NCBI GenBank assembly: GCA_003235435.1
Contig: QJWF01000044.1
Coordinates: 1 to 11,379 of the forward strand
Source: Nitrosomonadales bacterium
GTDB lineage: Bacteria; Pseudomonadota; Gammaproteobacteria; Burkholderiales; Gallionellaceae
Direction: 5' to 3'
DNA: 11,379 nucleotides
The position numbers and the translations under genes were made by a program. Of the stretch, positions 1 through 6,728 are shown in pieces. Position 1 is the stretch's first letter. Each line of letters opens with the position of its first letter. Under the pieces are notes generated by a model. The model made no database searches, was not told where the DNA came from, and saw only the letters and a program-made list of their open reading frames with translations.

Positions 1-252
1 TCGGCTGCGCAAATTGTCGATACTGCCAAGCGTACCGGTGCTGTGGTGAACGGCCCGGTGCCGCTGCCAACCAAAATTGAAAGACTTGATGTGCTACGTT
101 CTCCGCATGTCAACAAGACATCGAGAGATCAGTTCGAGATTCGTACCCATTTGCGACTGATGGATATCGTTGACCCTACCGACAAGACCGTAGATGCGTT
201 GATGAAGCTGGATCTGCCGGCCGGTGTGGATGTCGAGATCAAATTGCAGTAA
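1..252 (+). CDS. rpsJ: 30S ribosomal protein S10 (partial, N-terminus missing)
   Basis: Frame 1 is open from the first base to the TAA at 250-252 and encodes 83 residues. They align with E. coli S10 from about residue 21 to the end, so about 20 N-terminal residues lie upstream of the window. Recognisable family stretches are [42 protein letters not shown] and [20 protein letters not shown]10 is a tertiary-binding protein of the 30S head; in E. coli it also acts as NusE in Nus-factor antitermination complexes. As in E. coli it precedes rplC, but a 100-base structured gap follows it here. An internal ATG at 43 is not the real start, because conserved S10 sequence continues upstream of it. The identification is firm; the promoter and leader of the S10 operon are outside the window. 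Confidence 0.97.
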   Translation, partial: SAAQIVDTAKRTGAVVNGPVPLPTKIERLDVLRSPHVNKTSRDQFEIRTHLRLMDIVDPTDKTVDALMKLDLPAGVDVEIKLQ

Positions 253-352
253 TTATTTAACAAAGTACCGTGTTTAGCGGGTACTGGCATTACCAGAATT
301 GAAAGAATCGGCTGACCAATTGTAGTCAGCCCCTTAACAAGAGGAAGTAAAA
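253..352 (+). other. rpsJ-rplC intergenic region with candidate RNA hairpins
   Basis: This 100-base non-coding gap separates two genes of one operon. It contains a perfect 7-bp inverted repeat, GGCTGAC (310-316) and GTCAGCC (325-331), with an 8-base loop. Upstream is AGTACC (264-269) pairing with GGTACT (280-285). CTGG (284-287) can pair instead with CCAG (293-296), and these two hairpins share bases 284-285, so they cannot both form completely. No T-run follows the 7-bp hairpin, so it does not look like an intrinsic terminator. The rplC ribosome binding site AGAGGA (340-345) begins nine bases after it. A regulatory role is inference; only the pairings are seen. Confidence 0.5.
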
Positions 353-997
353 ATGAGCTTAGGACTTGTCGGTCGCAAGATTGGCATGACCCGCGTATTT
401 GCCGATGACGGTTCTTCGTTGCCGGTAACCGTGCTGGAAGTGTCCAACAATCGTATCACTCAGGTTAAATCCGCTGATACAGATGGCTATACTGCTGTGC
501 AAGTGGCTTACGGGGTGCGTCGCCCTGGCCGTGTCAGCAAATCTGCCGCCGGACACTATGCCAAGGCGGGTGTTGAAGCAGGCAGTGCGCTCAAGGAATT
601 CACCGTATCTCCTGAACAGCTTGCAGACCTGCAAGCTGGCTCCAAGGTCAGTGTCGAGATTTTCAAGGTCGGCCAGCTCGTGGATGTAACGGGTGTCTCC
701 AAAGGCAAAGGTTATGCCGGCACAATCAAGCGTTACAACTTCAAATCGGGACGAGCATCCCACGGAAATTCCAAGTCGCATAATGTTCCAGGTTCAATAG
801 GCATGGCACAAGATCCTGGACGCGTGTTTCCTGGTAAGCGTATGACCGGACATCTAGGGGATGTGCAGAAGACCGTGCAGAATTTGCAAATCGTTCGCAT
901 TGATGTTGCTCGTCAATTGCTTCTTGTCAAGGGTGCTGTTCCTGGCGCACAGAACGGTAGCGTTTTCGTCTGTCCAGCAGTAAAGGCAGGTGCGTGA
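353..997 (+). CDS. rplC: 50S ribosomal protein L3
   Basis: This 214-residue protein (E. coli L3 is 209) is one of the first proteins to bind 23S rRNA in 50S assembly, and its long loop approaches the peptidyl transferase centre. The start [16 protein letters not shown] is typical. The conserved central extension [14 protein letters not shown] (about 117-130) and [20 protein letters not shown] (about 137-156) is intact. Gln153 corresponds to the glutamine (E. coli Q150) methylated by PrmB, so the modification site is present. The ATG at 353 has the strong ribosome binding site AGAGGA at 340-345, seven bases away. The stop TGA (995-997) overlaps the start of rplD by one base, suggesting translational coupling. 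Nothing is broken or truncated. Confidence 0.98.
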   Translation: MSLGLVGRKIGMTRVFADDGSSLPVTVLEVSNNRITQVKSADTDGYTAVQVAYGVRRPGRVSKSAAGHYAKAGVEAGSALKEFTVSPEQLADLQAGSKVSVEIFKVGQLVDVTGVSKGKGYAGTIKRYNFKSGRASHGNSKSHNVPGSIGMAQDPGRVFPGKRMTGHLGDVQKTVQNLQIVRIDVARQLLLVKGAVPGAQNGSVFVCPAVKAGA

Positions 998-1629
998 TGG
1001 AACTCAATGTCATCAACGATAAGGGTCAACCGACTACAAAACTAAAGGCATCCGACGAGGTATTCGGCCGCGAGTATTGTGAGGATCTGGTGCATCAACT
1101 GGTCACTGCTTATCAGGCGAATGCGCGCGCCGGCAACAGCAGGCAAAAGGGCCGCAGCGAAATCGCCAAGAGCACACGCAAGCCCTTTGCGCAAAAAGGC
1201 ACAGGCCGCGCTAGAGCTGGTATGGCATCCAGTCCGTTATGGCGCGGAGGCGGCAAGATCTTCCCGAACACCGGTGAAGAGAATTACACGCAAAAAGTGA
1301 ATCGCAAGATGTATCGCGCGGGTTATGCGGCGATCTTGTCGAAACTGGTCAGTGAAAACCGCCTGGTGGTGGTTGACGACCTTACTGTTGATTCTCCCAA
1401 GACCAAACAATTGGCGCAAAAGATCAAGGGTATGGGAGTGGACACAAATCACTATCGTTTGCTGATCATTACTGACAGCATTGACGAGAATCTTTATCTT
1501 TCGTCGCGCAATTTGGCCAATGTGCTGGTGCTGGAGGCCAATCAAGCGGACACGATCAGTCTGGTGCGTTTCCCGAACGTGATGGTGACGCGCAATGCAG
1601 TGGCCAAAATCGAGGAAATGTTCGCCTGA
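997..1629 (+). CDS. rplD: 50S ribosomal protein L4
   Basis: L4 is an early 23S-binding protein whose extended loop lines the exit tunnel. In E. coli it also represses the S10 operon by binding its leader, at both transcription and translation. The 210-residue product (E. coli 201) keeps the loop motif [15 protein letters not shown] (about 61-75), including Lys67, equivalent to E. coli Lys63, where changes give macrolide resistance. I chose ATG 997 (MELNVIND), which shares its A with the rplC TGA; an AGG at 988-990 lies six bases upstream. A GTG at 994 would add one residue and is less likely. Whether L4 autoregulates here cannot be judged because the rpsJ leader is outside the window. Confidence 0.97.
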   Translation: MELNVINDKGQPTTKLKASDEVFGREYCEDLVHQLVTAYQANARAGNSRQKGRSEIAKSTRKPFAQKGTGRARAGMASSPLWRGGGKIFPNTGEENYTQKVNRKMYRAGYAAILSKLVSENRLVVVDDLTVDSPKTKQLAQKIKGMGVDTNHYRLLIITDSIDENLYLSSRNLANVLVLEANQADTISLVRFPNVMVTRNAVAKIEEMFA

Positions 1630-1658
1630 GTATCCAACAATTCAGCCAGGAACGTTTG

Positions 1659-1943
1659 ATGAAAGTGTTGCTTGCGCCACAAATTTCCGAAAAAGCAACC
1701 CAGATCGCAGACAAGAACGAGCAGATTGTTTTTCGTGTCGTGACCGATGCGACCAAGCCCGAGATCAAGGCCGCTGTTGAAATGATGTTCAAGGTAAACG
1801 TGGATAGCGTGCAAGTTGCTCGCGTAAAGGGCAAGGTAAAGCGTATGGGGCGTTACGTCGGCCGTCGCAATAACTGGAAAAAAGCTTATGTGTGTCTGGC
1901 TGCAGGCCAGGAAATCAATTTTGCCGCAGGCGAGCAAGGATAA
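1659..1943 (+). CDS. rplW: 50S ribosomal protein L23 (start uncertain)
   Basis: L23 sits at the mouth of the peptide exit tunnel and is the docking site for trigger factor and SRP. From ATG 1659 the product has 94 residues, [15 protein letters not shown] onward, with the conserved [23 protein letters not shown] near the C-terminus. This ATG has AGGA (1648-1651) seven bases upstream. The frame is open further upstream, and the codons from 1629 read [10 protein letters not shown] just before MKV, resembling the REERL segment that precedes KVL in E. coli L23. The real start may therefore be upstream, for example CTG 1626 (overlapping the rplD stop as CTGA, with GAGGA at 1612-1616), giving 105 residues. 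TTG 1656 is a third option. Gene identity is certain; the N-terminus is not. Confidence 0.93.
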   Translation: MKVLLAPQISEKATQIADKNEQIVFRVVTDATKPEIKAAVEMMFKVNVDSVQVARVKGKVKRMGRYVGRRNNWKKAYVCLAAGQEINFAAGEQG

Positions 1944-1948
1944 TCATC

Positions 1949-2776
1949 ATGGCATTGATTAAACTGAAACCAACAACTCCGGGACAGCGTGGCGTAGTGC
2001 GTGTTGTCAATCGTGATCTGCACAAAGGTAAGCCGGTCGCGGCATTGCTGGAAAAGCAATCCAGCAGCGCAGGGCGGAACAATAATGGCCATATTACTAC
2101 CCGTCATATGGGGGGTGGTCACAAGCAGCACTACCGATTGGTGGATTTCAAGCGAAACAAGGATGGAATCCCTGCTACGGTTGAGCGTCTGGAATATGAT
2201 CCGAACCGCAGCGCAAATCTGGCACTGTTGTGCTATGCCGATGGCGAGCGCAGATACATCATTGCTCCCAAGGGCGTGGCTACAGGATCGACTTTGTTGA
2301 GCGGTTCAGAAGCTCCTATCAAGGCGGGCAATGCCATGCCGCTGCGAAATATTCCGGTTGGCTCGACGATACATTGCATTGAAATGCTGCCAGGCAAAGG
2401 AGCGCAACTGGCAAGATCCGCAGGTGCTTCGGTTCAGTTGCTGGCGCGAGAAGGAAGTTACGCCCAATTGCGGTTGCGTTCGGGCGAGATCCGCAAAGTA
2501 CACATCGACTGTAAAGCAACCCTGGGTGAAGTGGGAAATTCCGAACACAGCTTGCGTTCTATCGGCAAGGCCGGAGCGATGCGTTGGCGCGGAGTTCGTC
2601 CGACCGTGCGCGGTGTAGTGATGAATCCGGTCGATCACCCTCATGGAGGTGGTGAAGGCAAGACAGCGGCGGGTCGCCATCCGGTCAGCCCTTGGGGCGT
2701 GCCGGCCAAGGGATTCCGTACACGCAGAAACAAGCGAACCGGCGGCATGATCGTGCGCCGTCGCTATAAGGTTTAA
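1949..2776 (+). CDS. rplB: 50S ribosomal protein L2
   Basis: L2 is a large, conserved protein needed for subunit association and for peptidyl transferase activity. The product has 275 residues (E. coli 273). The C-terminal motif [13 protein letters not shown] (about 225-237) is intact, including His230, equivalent to the essential E. coli His229 in mature numbering. The [13 protein letters not shown] segment (51-63) and the basic tail ending VRRRYKV are also typical. ATG 1949 is preceded by AAGGA (1936-1940) at eight bases, just beyond the rplW stop. The frame is open back to 1892, but the added residues overlap L23 and are not L2-like. No anomalies seen. Confidence 0.98.
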   Translation: MALIKLKPTTPGQRGVVRVVNRDLHKGKPVAALLEKQSSSAGRNNNGHITTRHMGGGHKQHYRLVDFKRNKDGIPATVERLEYDPNRSANLALLCYADGERRYIIAPKGVATGSTLLSGSEAPIKAGNAMPLRNIPVGSTIHCIEMLPGKGAQLARSAGASVQLLAREGSYAQLRLRSGEIRKVHIDCKATLGEVGNSEHSLRSIGKAGAMRWRGVRPTVRGVVMNPVDHPHGGGEGKTAAGRHPVSPWGVPAKGFRTRRNKRTGGMIVRRRYKV

Positions 2777-2789
2777 GGGGTAGTCAGAC

Positions 2790-3080
2790 ATGGCACGTTC
2801 AATTAAAAAAGGTCCATTTGTTGACGCACACTTGCTAAAGAAAGTTGAGGCGGTGCGCGCAACCAACGATAAGCGCCCGGTGAAAACATGGTCGCGCCGT
2901 TCTACCGTACTGCCTGAGTTCGTCGGACTGACGATAGCGGTTCACAATGGCAAGCAGCATATTCCGGTGTACATATCCGAAAACATGGTGGGTCACAAGC
3001 TGGGTGAGTTTTCCCTTACACGCACCTTCAAGGGCCATTCTGCCGATAAAAAAGCAACGGTCAAGAAACCGGGGGCATGA
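2790..3080 (+). CDS. rpsS: 30S ribosomal protein S19
   Basis: S19 binds 16S rRNA in the 30S head together with S13 and faces the A-site tRNA. The protein is 96 residues (E. coli 92) and starts [19 protein letters not shown]. The core [20 protein letters not shown] (about 33-52) and [20 protein letters not shown] (64-83) match the family closely. The few extra residues are at the C-terminus (ATVKKPGA). ATG 2790 has AAGGGG at 2775-2780, nine bases away, overlapping the rplB stop. The TGA at 3078-3080 overlaps the beginning of rplV. Confidence 0.97.
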   Translation: MARSIKKGPFVDAHLLKKVEAVRATNDKRPVKTWSRRSTVLPEFVGLTIAVHNGKQHIPVYISENMVGHKLGEFSLTRTFKGHSADKKATVKKPGA

Positions 3081-3412
3081 TGATTACGACTACTGCAGTA
3101 GCAAGAAAAATCCATCTTTCCGCGCAAAAAGGACGGCTGGTTGCCGATCAGATTCGCGGATTGCCGGTCGCGGAAGCGCTCAATATCCTTAATTTCAGCC
3201 CGAAGAAGGCTGCAGTTATCATCAAGAAGGCGCTCGAGTCCGCAATAGCGAACGCCGAGCATAACGACGGAGCAGACATAGACGAACTGAAGGTTAAGGT
3301 CATATGCGTTGACAAAGCTGCATCCGGCAGGGGTTTTATCGCCAAGGCGAAGGGCCAGGGCAATCGTCTGGAAAAGCAGACTTGCCACATCACCGTCACT
3401 GTCGGGAACTGA
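3080..3412 (+). CDS. rplV: 50S ribosomal protein L22
   Basis: L22 binds all domains of 23S rRNA; its beta-hairpin forms part of the exit-tunnel constriction with L4. The family core [34 protein letters not shown] and [11 protein letters not shown] is clear. Length is 110 residues from ATG 3080, equal to E. coli. The in-frame ATG at 3077, forming an ATGA overlap with rpsS, would add one Met. A GGGGG run at 3071-3075 sits four bases before 3080 and only one base before 3077, so 3080 is preferred. The hairpin reads [15 protein letters not shown] where E. coli has SMKRIMPRAKGRADR, so the tip deviates from the usual basic sequence (see findings). The C-terminal [10 protein letters not shown] is typical of betaproteobacteria. 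Confidence 0.96.
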   Translation: MITTTAVARKIHLSAQKGRLVADQIRGLPVAEALNILNFSPKKAAVIIKKALESAIANAEHNDGADIDELKVKVICVDKAASGRGFIAKAKGQGNRLEKQTCHITVTVGN

Positions 3413-3421
3413 GGAAAGATC

Positions 3422-4132
3422 ATGGGACAGAAAATTCATCCAACCGGATTCCGGTTAAGTGTTCGCAAGAACTGGGATTCCAAGTGGTTCGCTAGCAGCA
3501 AGAATTTTGCCGACTTGCTGCTCAGGGATATCGAAATCCGAGCTTACCTGAAAAAGAAACTTGCTTCGGCCGGAGTTTCCAAGATCATCATCGAGCGTCC
3601 TGCCAAGAATGCCAAGGTGACGATTTATACGGCTCGTCCCGGTATGGTTATCGGGAAGAAAGGCGAGGACATAGAATCATTGCGCGCCGAGTTGCGCAAG
3701 CGCATGGGTCTGCAATCTGTTGATGTGGCGATAGAAGAAGTGCGTAAACCGGAAATCGATGCTCAGCTTATAGCTGAAAGCATTACTGCCCAGCTGGAAA
3801 AGCGCATCATGTTCCGTCGTGCGATGAAGCGGGCAATGCAAAATGCAATGCGCCTTGGAGCTCAAGGTATCAAGATCATGAGTGCCGGACGATTGAACGG
3901 CATAGAAATCGCAAGGACCGAATGGTACCGCGAAGGCCGTGTCCCATTGCATACTCTACGAGCCGATATCGACTATGGAACCGCCGAAGCGAAGACTACT
4001 TACGGAGTGATAGGTGTAAAGGTTTGGGTGTTCAAGGGCGAGGTTTCGGAACAGGAAGTGGCTGTTCCGTTAGCTGCTGAACCGGAAAAGAAAGCAAGAA
4101 AGTCGGGGGCAAAGCATGCTACAGCCAGCTAG
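3422..4132 (+). CDS. rpsC: 30S ribosomal protein S3
   Basis: S3 lies at the mRNA entry channel of the 30S subunit and, with S4 and S5, contributes mRNA helicase activity. The 236-residue product (E. coli 233) has a type II KH domain with the GKKG loop at 78-81. The basic helix [16 protein letters not shown] (131-146) contains the residues matching E. coli Arg131, Arg132 and Lys135. The conserved [20 protein letters not shown] segment (162-181) is intact. The tail after residue 207 is variable and rich in Glu, Ala and Lys, as is common in S3. ATG 3422 has GAGGAA at 3411-3416, overlapping the rplV stop. The last 17 bases overlap rplP. Confidence 0.98.
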   Translation: MGQKIHPTGFRLSVRKNWDSKWFASSKNFADLLLRDIEIRAYLKKKLASAGVSKIIIERPAKNAKVTIYTARPGMVIGKKGEDIESLRAELRKRMGLQSVDVAIEEVRKPEIDAQLIAESITAQLEKRIMFRRAMKRAMQNAMRLGAQGIKIMSAGRLNGIEIARTEWYREGRVPLHTLRADIDYGTAEAKTTYGVIGVKVWVFKGEVSEQEVAVPLAAEPEKKARKSGAKHATAS

Positions 4133-4532
4133 AAGAAAATACCGCAAGGAACAGAAAGGCAGAAATACCGGAATTGCAACGCGCGGCAACAAGGTAAGTT
4201 TCGGCGAGTTCGGCCTGAAAGCGGTTGCGCGTGGTCGCCTGACTGCGCGCCAGATTGAAGCAGCACGTCGCGCCATGACCCGTCATATCAAGCGTGGAGG
4301 CCGTATCTGGATTCGTATATTTCCGGACAAACCGATCTCCAAAAAGCCAGCCGAAGTCCGGATGGGAAACGGCAAGGGGAATCCCGAGTATTACGTTGCA
4401 GAGATTCAGCCTGGCAAGATGCTATACGAGATGGATGGTGTGAGTGAAACCTTGGCGCGTGAAGCATTTCTGCTTGCTTCCGCAAAATTGCCATTGGCCA
4501 CAACTTTTGTTGTCAGACAGGTAGGTACATAA
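4116..4532 (+). CDS. rplP: 50S ribosomal protein L16
   Basis: L16 completes late 50S assembly and helps position A-site tRNA. It has 138 residues (E. coli 136) and starts [17 protein letters not shown]. Family segments are [20 protein letters not shown] (32-51), [16 protein letters not shown] (63-78), [15 protein letters not shown] (81-95) and [11 protein letters not shown]. Arg82 aligns with E. coli Arg81, the residue hydroxylated by RoxA (YcfD). ATG 4116 lies inside the end of rpsC in another frame (17-base overlap). GGGGG at 4105-4109, six bases upstream, serves as its ribosome binding site within rpsC coding sequence. The overlap suggests that L16 translation depends on S3 translation. 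Confidence 0.97.
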   Translation: MLQPARRKYRKEQKGRNTGIATRGNKVSFGEFGLKAVARGRLTARQIEAARRAMTRHIKRGGRIWIRIFPDKPISKKPAEVRMGNGKGNPEYYVAEIQPGKMLYEMDGVSETLAREAFLLASAKLPLATTFVVRQVGT

Positions 4533-4533
4533 C

Positions 4534-4725
4534 ATGAAGGCCAGTGAACTTAAATCAAAATCAGTAGCGGATTTGAAGAATGAACTTCTAGCGTTGACCA
4601 AGTCGCAATTCGGCTTGCGCATGCAGGTCGCTACGCAGCAAATGACCAATACCAGCGAATTCCGCAAAGTACGCCGTGATATTGCGCGTATAAAGACGGT
4701 GCTGACAGAAAAGGGTGCCCAATAA
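4534..4725 (+). CDS. rpmC: 50S ribosomal protein L29
   Basis: L29 is a small, mostly helical protein next to L23 at the tunnel exit. The product is 63 residues, the same as E. coli, starting [19 protein letters not shown] and containing the conserved QFGLRMQ (25-31) and [15 protein letters not shown] (46-60). ATG 4534 follows the rplP stop after one base; AGG (4519-4521) and AGGT (4522-4525 region) lie upstream. Its TAA (4723-4725) overlaps the rpsQ start by one base. Short, but the assignment is secure from sequence and position. Confidence 0.96.
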   Translation: MKASELKSKSVADLKNELLALTKSQFGLRMQVATQQMTNTSEFRKVRRDIARIKTVLTEKGAQ

Positions 4726-4988
4726 TGAGCGATTCCAAGACGAAGCGGACCCTGATAGGTACCGTGACCAGCGACAAGATGGACAAGACAGTAACAGTTC
4801 TGGTCGAGCGTAAAGTGAAGCACCCGTTGCTGGGCAAGGTCATTCGCGTTTCCAAGAAATATCATGCACACGATGAGACAAACGAGTTTCATCAGGGCGA
4901 TGTGGTGACGATTGAGGAGTGCCGCCCTATTGCCAAAACCAAGAGTTGGCGTGTTACCAAATTGCTGGAAAAGGCTACTGTGATCTGA
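4725..4988 (+). CDS. rpsQ: 30S ribosomal protein S17
   Basis: S17 is a primary 16S rRNA-binding protein of the 30S body with an OB fold. The 87-residue product (E. coli 84) has the expected [18 protein letters not shown] (12-29), a [20 protein letters not shown] region (32-51) and [20 protein letters not shown] (58-77). The start uses a TAATG overlap with rpmC, and AAGGG at 4711-4715 lies nine bases upstream. It is the last gene of the S10 block. Its stop at 4986-4988 is followed immediately by the terminator-like hairpin and promoter described separately. Confidence 0.97.
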   Translation: MSDSKTKRTLIGTVTSDKMDKTVTVLVERKVKHPLLGKVIRVSKKYHAHDETNEFHQGDVVTIEECRPIAKTKSWRVTKLLEKATVI

Positions 4989-5014
4989 TCGCATGTTCTG
5001 CTTGCGACTTTTTT
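4989..5014 (+). terminator. Weak terminator-like hairpin after rpsQ
   Basis: TCGCA (4989-4993) is complementary to TGCGA (5003-5007), giving a 5-bp stem with a 9-base loop, then one C and six T's (5009-5014). It begins at the first base after the rpsQ stop. The layout is that of a Rho-independent terminator, but the stem is short and would be weak, so partial termination or attenuation is more likely than a full stop. The 3' arm overlaps the proposed -35 element of the next promoter. Confidence 0.4.
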
Positions 5015-5036
5015 AATATTTACATACAATGCGCGG
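5002..5036 (+). promoter_or_regulatory. Candidate sigma70 promoter of the spc block
   Basis: TTGCGA (5002-5007, 4 of 6 matches to TTGACA) and TACAAT (5025-5030, 5 of 6 matches to TATAAT) are separated by 17 bases of AT-rich sequence. The six bases after the -10 (5031-5036) are all G or C, as is usual for ribosomal promoters repressed by ppGpp/DksA. Transcription would start near 5037, leaving a leader of about 85 bases before rplN. E. coli has its spc promoter at the same place, between rpsQ and rplN. Motif match and position support it; activity is inferred. Confidence 0.68.
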
Positions 5037-5122
5037 CTTCGTTTCATCGCCGGTTACGGCGACTTAACCCGAACGGGTTCCAAAACTGGCCGCCGTGGGC
5101 GGAACAAGTTGGAGATTAAATA
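5037..5122 (+). other. Leader of the spc block with three small hairpins
   Basis: The transcribed part of the rpsQ-rplN gap contains three short perfect inverted repeats in a row. They are TCGCCG/CGGCGA (5047-5052 and 5057-5062, 4-base loop), AACCC/GGGTT (5066-5070 and 5075-5079, 4-base loop) and CCGCC/GGCGG (5090-5094 and 5098-5102, 3-base loop). They end before the rplN ribosome binding site GGAG (5111-5114), which remains single-stranded in this model. There is no open reading frame of note. A regulatory function is only suggested by the dense structure. Confidence 0.45.
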
Positions 5123-5491
5123 ATGATACAAATGCAGTCTGTTTTAGATGTGGCTGACAATACCGGCGCACGTTCCGTGATGTGCATAAAGGTATTGGGC
5201 GGTTCCAAGCGCCGTTATGCTTCTGTGGGAGATGTCATCAAGGTAAGCGTCAAGGACGCCGCTCCGAGAGGTCGCGTAAAAAAGGGTGAGGTTTACAACG
5301 CGGTTGTCGTTAGAACGGCAAAAGGTGTGCGTCGCCCGGATGGTTCTTTGGTCAAGTTCGATGGCAATGCCGCGGTTTTGCTGAATGCCAAACTTGAACC
5401 GATAGGAACCCGCATCTTCGGACCGGTTACACGCGAGCTGCGTACCGAAAAGTTCATGAAGATCGTTTCGCTTGCGCCAGAAGTGCTGTAG
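5123..5491 (+). CDS. rplN: 50S ribosomal protein L14
   Basis: L14 lies on the 50S interface and contacts 16S rRNA to form an intersubunit bridge; it is also the anti-association target of RsfS. The product has 122 residues (E. coli 123), [20 protein letters not shown] onward, with [19 protein letters not shown] (26-44), [20 protein letters not shown] (53-72) and the C-terminal [11 protein letters not shown] 5123 has GGAG (5111-5114) eight bases away. It is the first gene after the candidate spc promoter and leader, so its expression would respond directly to them. Confidence 0.98.
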   Translation: MIQMQSVLDVADNTGARSVMCIKVLGGSKRRYASVGDVIKVSVKDAAPRGRVKKGEVYNAVVVRTAKGVRRPDGSLVKFDGNAAVLLNAKLEPIGTRIFGPVTRELRTEKFMKIVSLAPEVL

Positions 5492-5534
5492 GCCCTGAGG
5501 TATTTACGCAGAAACGGATCGAGTAGAGGAAAAC
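5492..5534 (+). promoter_or_regulatory. rplN-rplX spacer with ribosome binding site
   Basis: A 43-base spacer in which I see only the rplX ribosome binding site AGAGGA (5525-5530), four bases before the ATG. I see no convincing promoter, hairpin or terminator. Confidence 0.5.
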
Positions 5535-5849
5535 ATGCGCAAGATCAAAAAAAATGATGACGTAATCGTTATCGCCGGAAAGGACAAGGGTAACCGTGGC
5601 AGTGTACAGCGTGTTCTGGGTGAGTACCTGCTTGTTGGCGGCATCAACAAGGTCAAGAAGCACCAAAAACCCAACCCGGTTAAGGGCTTGACCGGCGGGA
5701 TAGTGGAAAAGGAATTGCCGATTCATATATCGAATGTGGCAATTTACAATGCGGCTGCCAAGAAAGGCGACCGCGTAGGTATCAAGAAGCTGGAAGATGG
5801 ACGCAAGGTTCGTGTGTTCAAGTCCAACGGCGAAATGATTGACTCTTAA
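5535..5849 (+). CDS. rplX: 50S ribosomal protein L24
   Basis: L24 is an assembly-initiator protein that binds near the 5' end of 23S rRNA and lies close to the tunnel exit. The product has 104 residues, equal to E. coli. A KOW motif is visible at about residues 5-32 ([20 protein letters not shown], with the conserved GKDKG at 15-19). It continues with [19 protein letters not shown] (38-56), then [15 protein letters not shown] and a typical C-terminus with [23 protein letters not shown] 5535 is preceded by AGAGGA. A 13-base spacer leads to rplE. Confidence 0.97.
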   Translation: MRKIKKNDDVIVIAGKDKGNRGSVQRVLGEYLLVGGINKVKKHQKPNPVKGLTGGIVEKELPIHISNVAIYNAAAKKGDRVGIKKLEDGRKVRVFKSNGEMIDS

Positions 5850-5862
5850 GGGGTGAAAGAGC

Positions 5863-6402
5863 ATGGCTCGTTTGTATGAGTTTTATAAGGACAAGGTTAC
5901 CAAGGACCTGATAAAGCAGTTTGGCTACAAATCATCCATGGAAGTGCCGCGTATCGAAAAGATCACACTGAACATGGGTGTCGGTGAAGCTGTGGCAGAC
6001 AAAAAAGTGATGGAGTTCGCTGTTGGCGACATGCAAAAAATAGCCGGGCAGAAGCCGGTAGTCACTATATCCAAGAAGTCCATTGCAGGTTTCAAGATTC
6101 GCGAAGGCTATCCGGTTGGCTGCAAGGTGACTTTGCGCAAAGCGCGGATGTACGAATTCCTAGACCGATTGATTTCGGTTGCAGTCCCGCGGATCAGGGA
6201 TTTCCGCGGCATTTCCGGGAAATCTTTTGATGGCCGTGGGAATTACAACATGGGAGTTAAGGAGCAGATCATTTTTCCGGAAATCGAGTACGAAAAAATC
6301 GATGCGTTGCGTGGTATGAACATTACCATTACCACCTCGGCAAAGACTGACGAAGAAGCCAGGGCGCTTCTGTTGGCATTCAAAATTCCACTCAAGAAAT
6401 GA
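5863..6402 (+). CDS. rplE: 50S ribosomal protein L5
   Basis: L5 binds 5S rRNA with L18 and forms a central-protuberance bridge to S13. The product has 179 residues as in E. coli, with [17 protein letters not shown] (27-43), [20 protein letters not shown] (63-82), [20 protein letters not shown] (108-127) and a C-terminal [20 protein letters not shown] region. The ribosome binding site AAGGGG (5848-5853) overlaps the rplX stop. The start codon at 5863 lies in the loop of a small inverted repeat, GAGC-ATG-GCTC (5859-5869). In E. coli S8 represses the spc operon by binding around the rplE start; I could not show an S8 site here. Confidence 0.98.
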   Translation: MARLYEFYKDKVTKDLIKQFGYKSSMEVPRIEKITLNMGVGEAVADKKVMEFAVGDMQKIAGQKPVVTISKKSIAGFKIREGYPVGCKVTLRKARMYEFLDRLISVAVPRIRDFRGISGKSFDGRGNYNMGVKEQIIFPEIEYEKIDALRGMNITITTSAKTDEEARALLLAFKIPLKK

Positions 6403-6412
6403 GGGATAAATA

Positions 6413-6718
6413 ATGGCAAAAGTGGCGGTAATCAATCGTGAACAAAAACGTCGAGAAATGGTTGCGAAATTTGCGGCCAAGCGCGCGATGCTGAAAGCAA
6501 CAATTGAAAACACCAAATTAAGCGACGAAGAGCGTGCTGAAGCACGCCTCAAGCTGCAGGCACTGCCGCGGAATTCAAGTCCGGTGCGCTTGCGCAATCG
6601 TTGTGCTCTGACAGGCCGCCCGCGGGGCACTTTCAAGAAGTTTGGTTTGGGGCGTATCAAAGTGCGTGAATTTGCGATGCGCGGCGAGATTCCCGGTGTA
6701 GTCAAGGCAAGTTGGTAG
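6413..6718 (+). CDS. rpsN: 30S ribosomal protein S14, zinc-free type
   Basis: S14 is a late-binding protein of the 30S head near S3 and S10. The product is the long 101-residue form, same as E. coli. It has a single cysteine (Cys64 in [10 protein letters not shown]), so it lacks the CXXC pairs of the zinc-binding form. The C-terminal [20 protein letters not shown] and [13 protein letters not shown] are conserved. ATG 6413 has GAGGG (6401-6405) seven bases upstream, overlapping the rplE stop. Its own TAG is part of the ribosome binding site of rpsH. Confidence 0.98.
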   Translation: MAKVAVINREQKRREMVAKFAAKRAMLKATIENTKLSDEERAEARLKLQALPRNSSPVRLRNRCALTGRPRGTFKKFGLGRIKVREFAMRGEIPGVVKASW

Positions 6719-6728
6719 GAGCAATTAA

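Noticed and set aside
299..327. Possible promoter for rplC with TTGAAA at 299-304
   Set aside because: The sequence at the proper -10 distance (GTAGTC) does not resemble TATAAT and lies within the 7-bp hairpin.
310..340. Intrinsic terminator after rpsJ
   Set aside because: The 7-bp stem is followed by CCCTTAACAAG and not by a T-run, so it lacks the main terminator feature.
1892..1948. Upstream extension of rplB
   Set aside because: The frame is open, but it overlaps rplW, is not L2-like, and ATG 1949 has a good ribosome binding site and the family start MALIKLKPT.
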